Shown: piece by piece, positions 14,338 through 15,470 of the stretch
Layout: each line of letters starts with the position of its first letter
Numbering within the stretch: position 1 is the first letter of the stretch
Source: Chloroflexota bacterium
GTDB taxonomy: Bacteria; Chloroflexota; Anaerolineae; Thermoflexales; Thermoflexaceae
Length of the DNA stretch: 15,470 nucleotides
Direction: 5' to 3'
Assembly (NCBI GenBank): GCA_030550075.1
Contig: JAUQQB010000019.1
Coordinates: 1 to 15,470 of the forward strand
Translations under genes and position numbers: made by a program
The notes under the pieces: model-generated
What the model saw: only the letters and a program-made list of their open reading frames with translations
Told to the model about the DNA's origin: nothing
Databases searched by the model: none

Positions 14338-15470
14338 ATGTCGGATCCACGCCTTCAAGCGCTGAAATACGTGGAGCGAAACCGGTCTCGGTTCCTGGAG
14401 GAGCTAAAGGATTTCCTTCAGATCCCTTCGGTCTCCACGGATCCGGCCCATTCAGCCGATATCCGGCGCGCCGCGGAATGGGTGGCGGATCGACTACGGA
14501 AGGCCGGGGCGGAACGAGTGGAGGTCCTTCCCACCGAAGGCCACCCGGTGGTGTACGGCGAGGCCCATGCGAATCGGCCGGAGGCCCCCACGGTGCTGGT
14601 CTACGGCCATTATGATGTGCAGCCCCCGGATCCCCTGGACCTCTGGGAAAGCGGTCCGTTCGAGCCGACGGTGCGGGGCGAGAACCTTTATGCCCGCGGC
14701 GCTTCGGACATGAAGGGCCAGGTGATGGCTTCCATCGCCGCTTTCGAGGCCCTGGTTCAGGCCGGCCCTCTTCCTGTTCGTGTGAAGTTCCTGATTGAGG
14801 GGGAAGAGGAGATCGGCTCTCCCAGCCTGCCGGCCTTCATCGAGCGGAACCGGGAACGCCTGCGGTGCACAGTCTCCCTGAACCCTGACGCCGGGATGAT
14901 TGCCCCGGATCGGCCAACGATTACCTACGGGCTGCGAGGCCTGGCCTACTTTGAGCTCCGGGTCTACGGGCCTGCCCACGATCTGCACTCCGGGCTCTAC
15001 GGCGGCGTGGTGCACAACCCGGCCCAGGCCCTTTGCGAGCTCGTCGCCGGCATGCATGACGCGGAAGGCCGGGTGACCCTCCCGGGGTTCTACGACCGGG
15101 TGCGCCCTCTAACGGACGAGGAACGGGCGGAGCTGGCCCGGCTGCCGATGGATGAGCGCTTCTATCTGGAGCTGACGGGCGCGCCGGCCCTGTGGGGGGA
15201 GGCCGGATATACCCCCATCGAGCGCATCGGGGCGCGGCCCACGCTGGAGGTCAACGGGCTCCTCGCCGGGTTCACCGGCCCCGGGGCGAAGACGGTGCTG
15301 CCGGCTTATGCGATGGCCAAGATCTCCATGCGGCTGGTCCCGGATCAGGACCCGGAGGAAGTTTATCAGCAGCTGCTCCGCTATCTGGAGGCGCATGCCC
15401 CGAAGACGGTGCGCTGGGAGGTCATCCGCATGGCCGGGGTGCGGGCCTCGCTGACCGACCGGAACCATCC
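14338..15470 (+). CDS. M20-family metallopeptidase / dipeptidase (3' end outside the window)
   Basis: The first 377 codons of a zinc-dependent exopeptidase of the M20 family (carnosinase/PepV-type dipeptidase group) are present. Metal and catalytic residues are in place: His91 and Asp93 in VYGHYDVQPP, Asp124 in GASDMKGQ, Glu157 and Glu158 in EGEEEIGS, and Asp184 in NPDAGM. His217 in LHSGLYGG belongs to the dimerisation (lid) domain, which begins near residue 198. The final metal-ligand His of the family lies beyond the window edge. Typical members have about 450-470 residues, so roughly 80-90 are missing. AGGAGG at 14325-14330 sets the ATG at 14338, 24 bases after the ThyX-like stop, so the two are probably co-transcribed. 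No signal peptide is seen, so a cytoplasmic peptidase is expected. Its exact substrate is not readable. Confidence 0.95.
   Translation, partial: MSDPRLQALKYVERNRSRFLEELKDFLQIPSVSTDPAHSADIRRAAEWVADRLRKAGAERVEVLPTEGHPVVYGEAHANRPEAPTVLVYGHYDVQPPDPLDLWESGPFEPTVRGENLYARGASDMKGQVMASIAAFEALVQAGPLPVRVKFLIEGEEEIGSPSLPAFIERNRERLRCTVSLNPDAGMIAPDRPTITYGLRGLAYFELRVYGPAHDLHSGLYGGVVHNPAQALCELVAGMHDAEGRVTLPGFYDRVRPLTDEERAELARLPMDERFYLELTGAPALWGEAGYTPIERIGARPTLEVNGLLAGFTGPGAKTVLPAYAMAKISMRLVPDQDPEEVYQQLLRYLEAHAPKTVRWEVIRMAGVRASLTDRNH

Overview
The window is high-GC bacterial DNA packed with genes, and almost every real start has a strong AGGAGG-type ribosome binding site. The gene styles point to a thermophilic Chloroflexota (Thermoflexus/Anaerolineae-like) bacterium: a Ser/Thr kinase with a FRDLKPSN catalytic loop fused to a beta-propeller, a double-length ThyX-like protein, an orphan OmpR-type regulator and a Pdp/DeoA phosphorylase. 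That assignment is inference from gene style; no rRNA or marker gene is present to settle it.

Layout. 1-387 (minus): the start of an unidentified protein that leaves the window. 439-5431 (plus): a four-gene protein-phosphorylation cassette made of a soluble Ser/Thr kinase with a C-terminal eight-bladed propeller, a PP2C phosphatase, a DnaJ-VWA fusion protein and a zinc-ribbon-FHA protein; the last three are joined by ATGA overlaps. 5533-6553 (plus): an 81-residue unknown protein and, one base later, an OmpR/PhoB-type response regulator with no kinase beside it. 6663-6930 (plus): three tRNA genes, Pro(TGG), Gly(TCC) and Met(CAT), behind an extended -10 promoter. 7044-8759 (plus): an acyl-CoA synthetase. 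8919-12630 (minus): a run of four genes, read in the order pyrimidine-nucleoside phosphorylase, small membrane protein, DinB-like protein, aldo/keto reductase. 12871-15470 (plus): a tandem ThyX-like protein followed by an M20 peptidase that runs off the end.

The genes that clearly work together are the phospho-signalling cassette. The kinase and phosphatase would write and erase phosphorylations, the FHA protein would read phosphothreonine, and the DnaJ-VWA protein would add a metal-dependent adhesion domain and an Hsp70-recruiting J domain. The phosphorylase (pyrimidine nucleoside salvage) and the ThyX-like gene (dTMP synthesis family) are divergent neighbours and both touch thymidine metabolism.

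The items most worth a second look are the tandem ThyX-like protein, in which the RHR motif and the serine motif are split between two halves; the DnaJ-VWA fusion inside the signalling cassette; an aldo/keto reductase with Gln where the catalytic His is expected; a G-quadruplex-type tract ahead of the 81-residue gene; a perfect GC-only inverted repeat over the kinase ribosome binding site; and a palindromic REP-like unit between the phosphorylase and the ThyX-like gene. I saw no CRISPR array, insertion sequence or phage gene.
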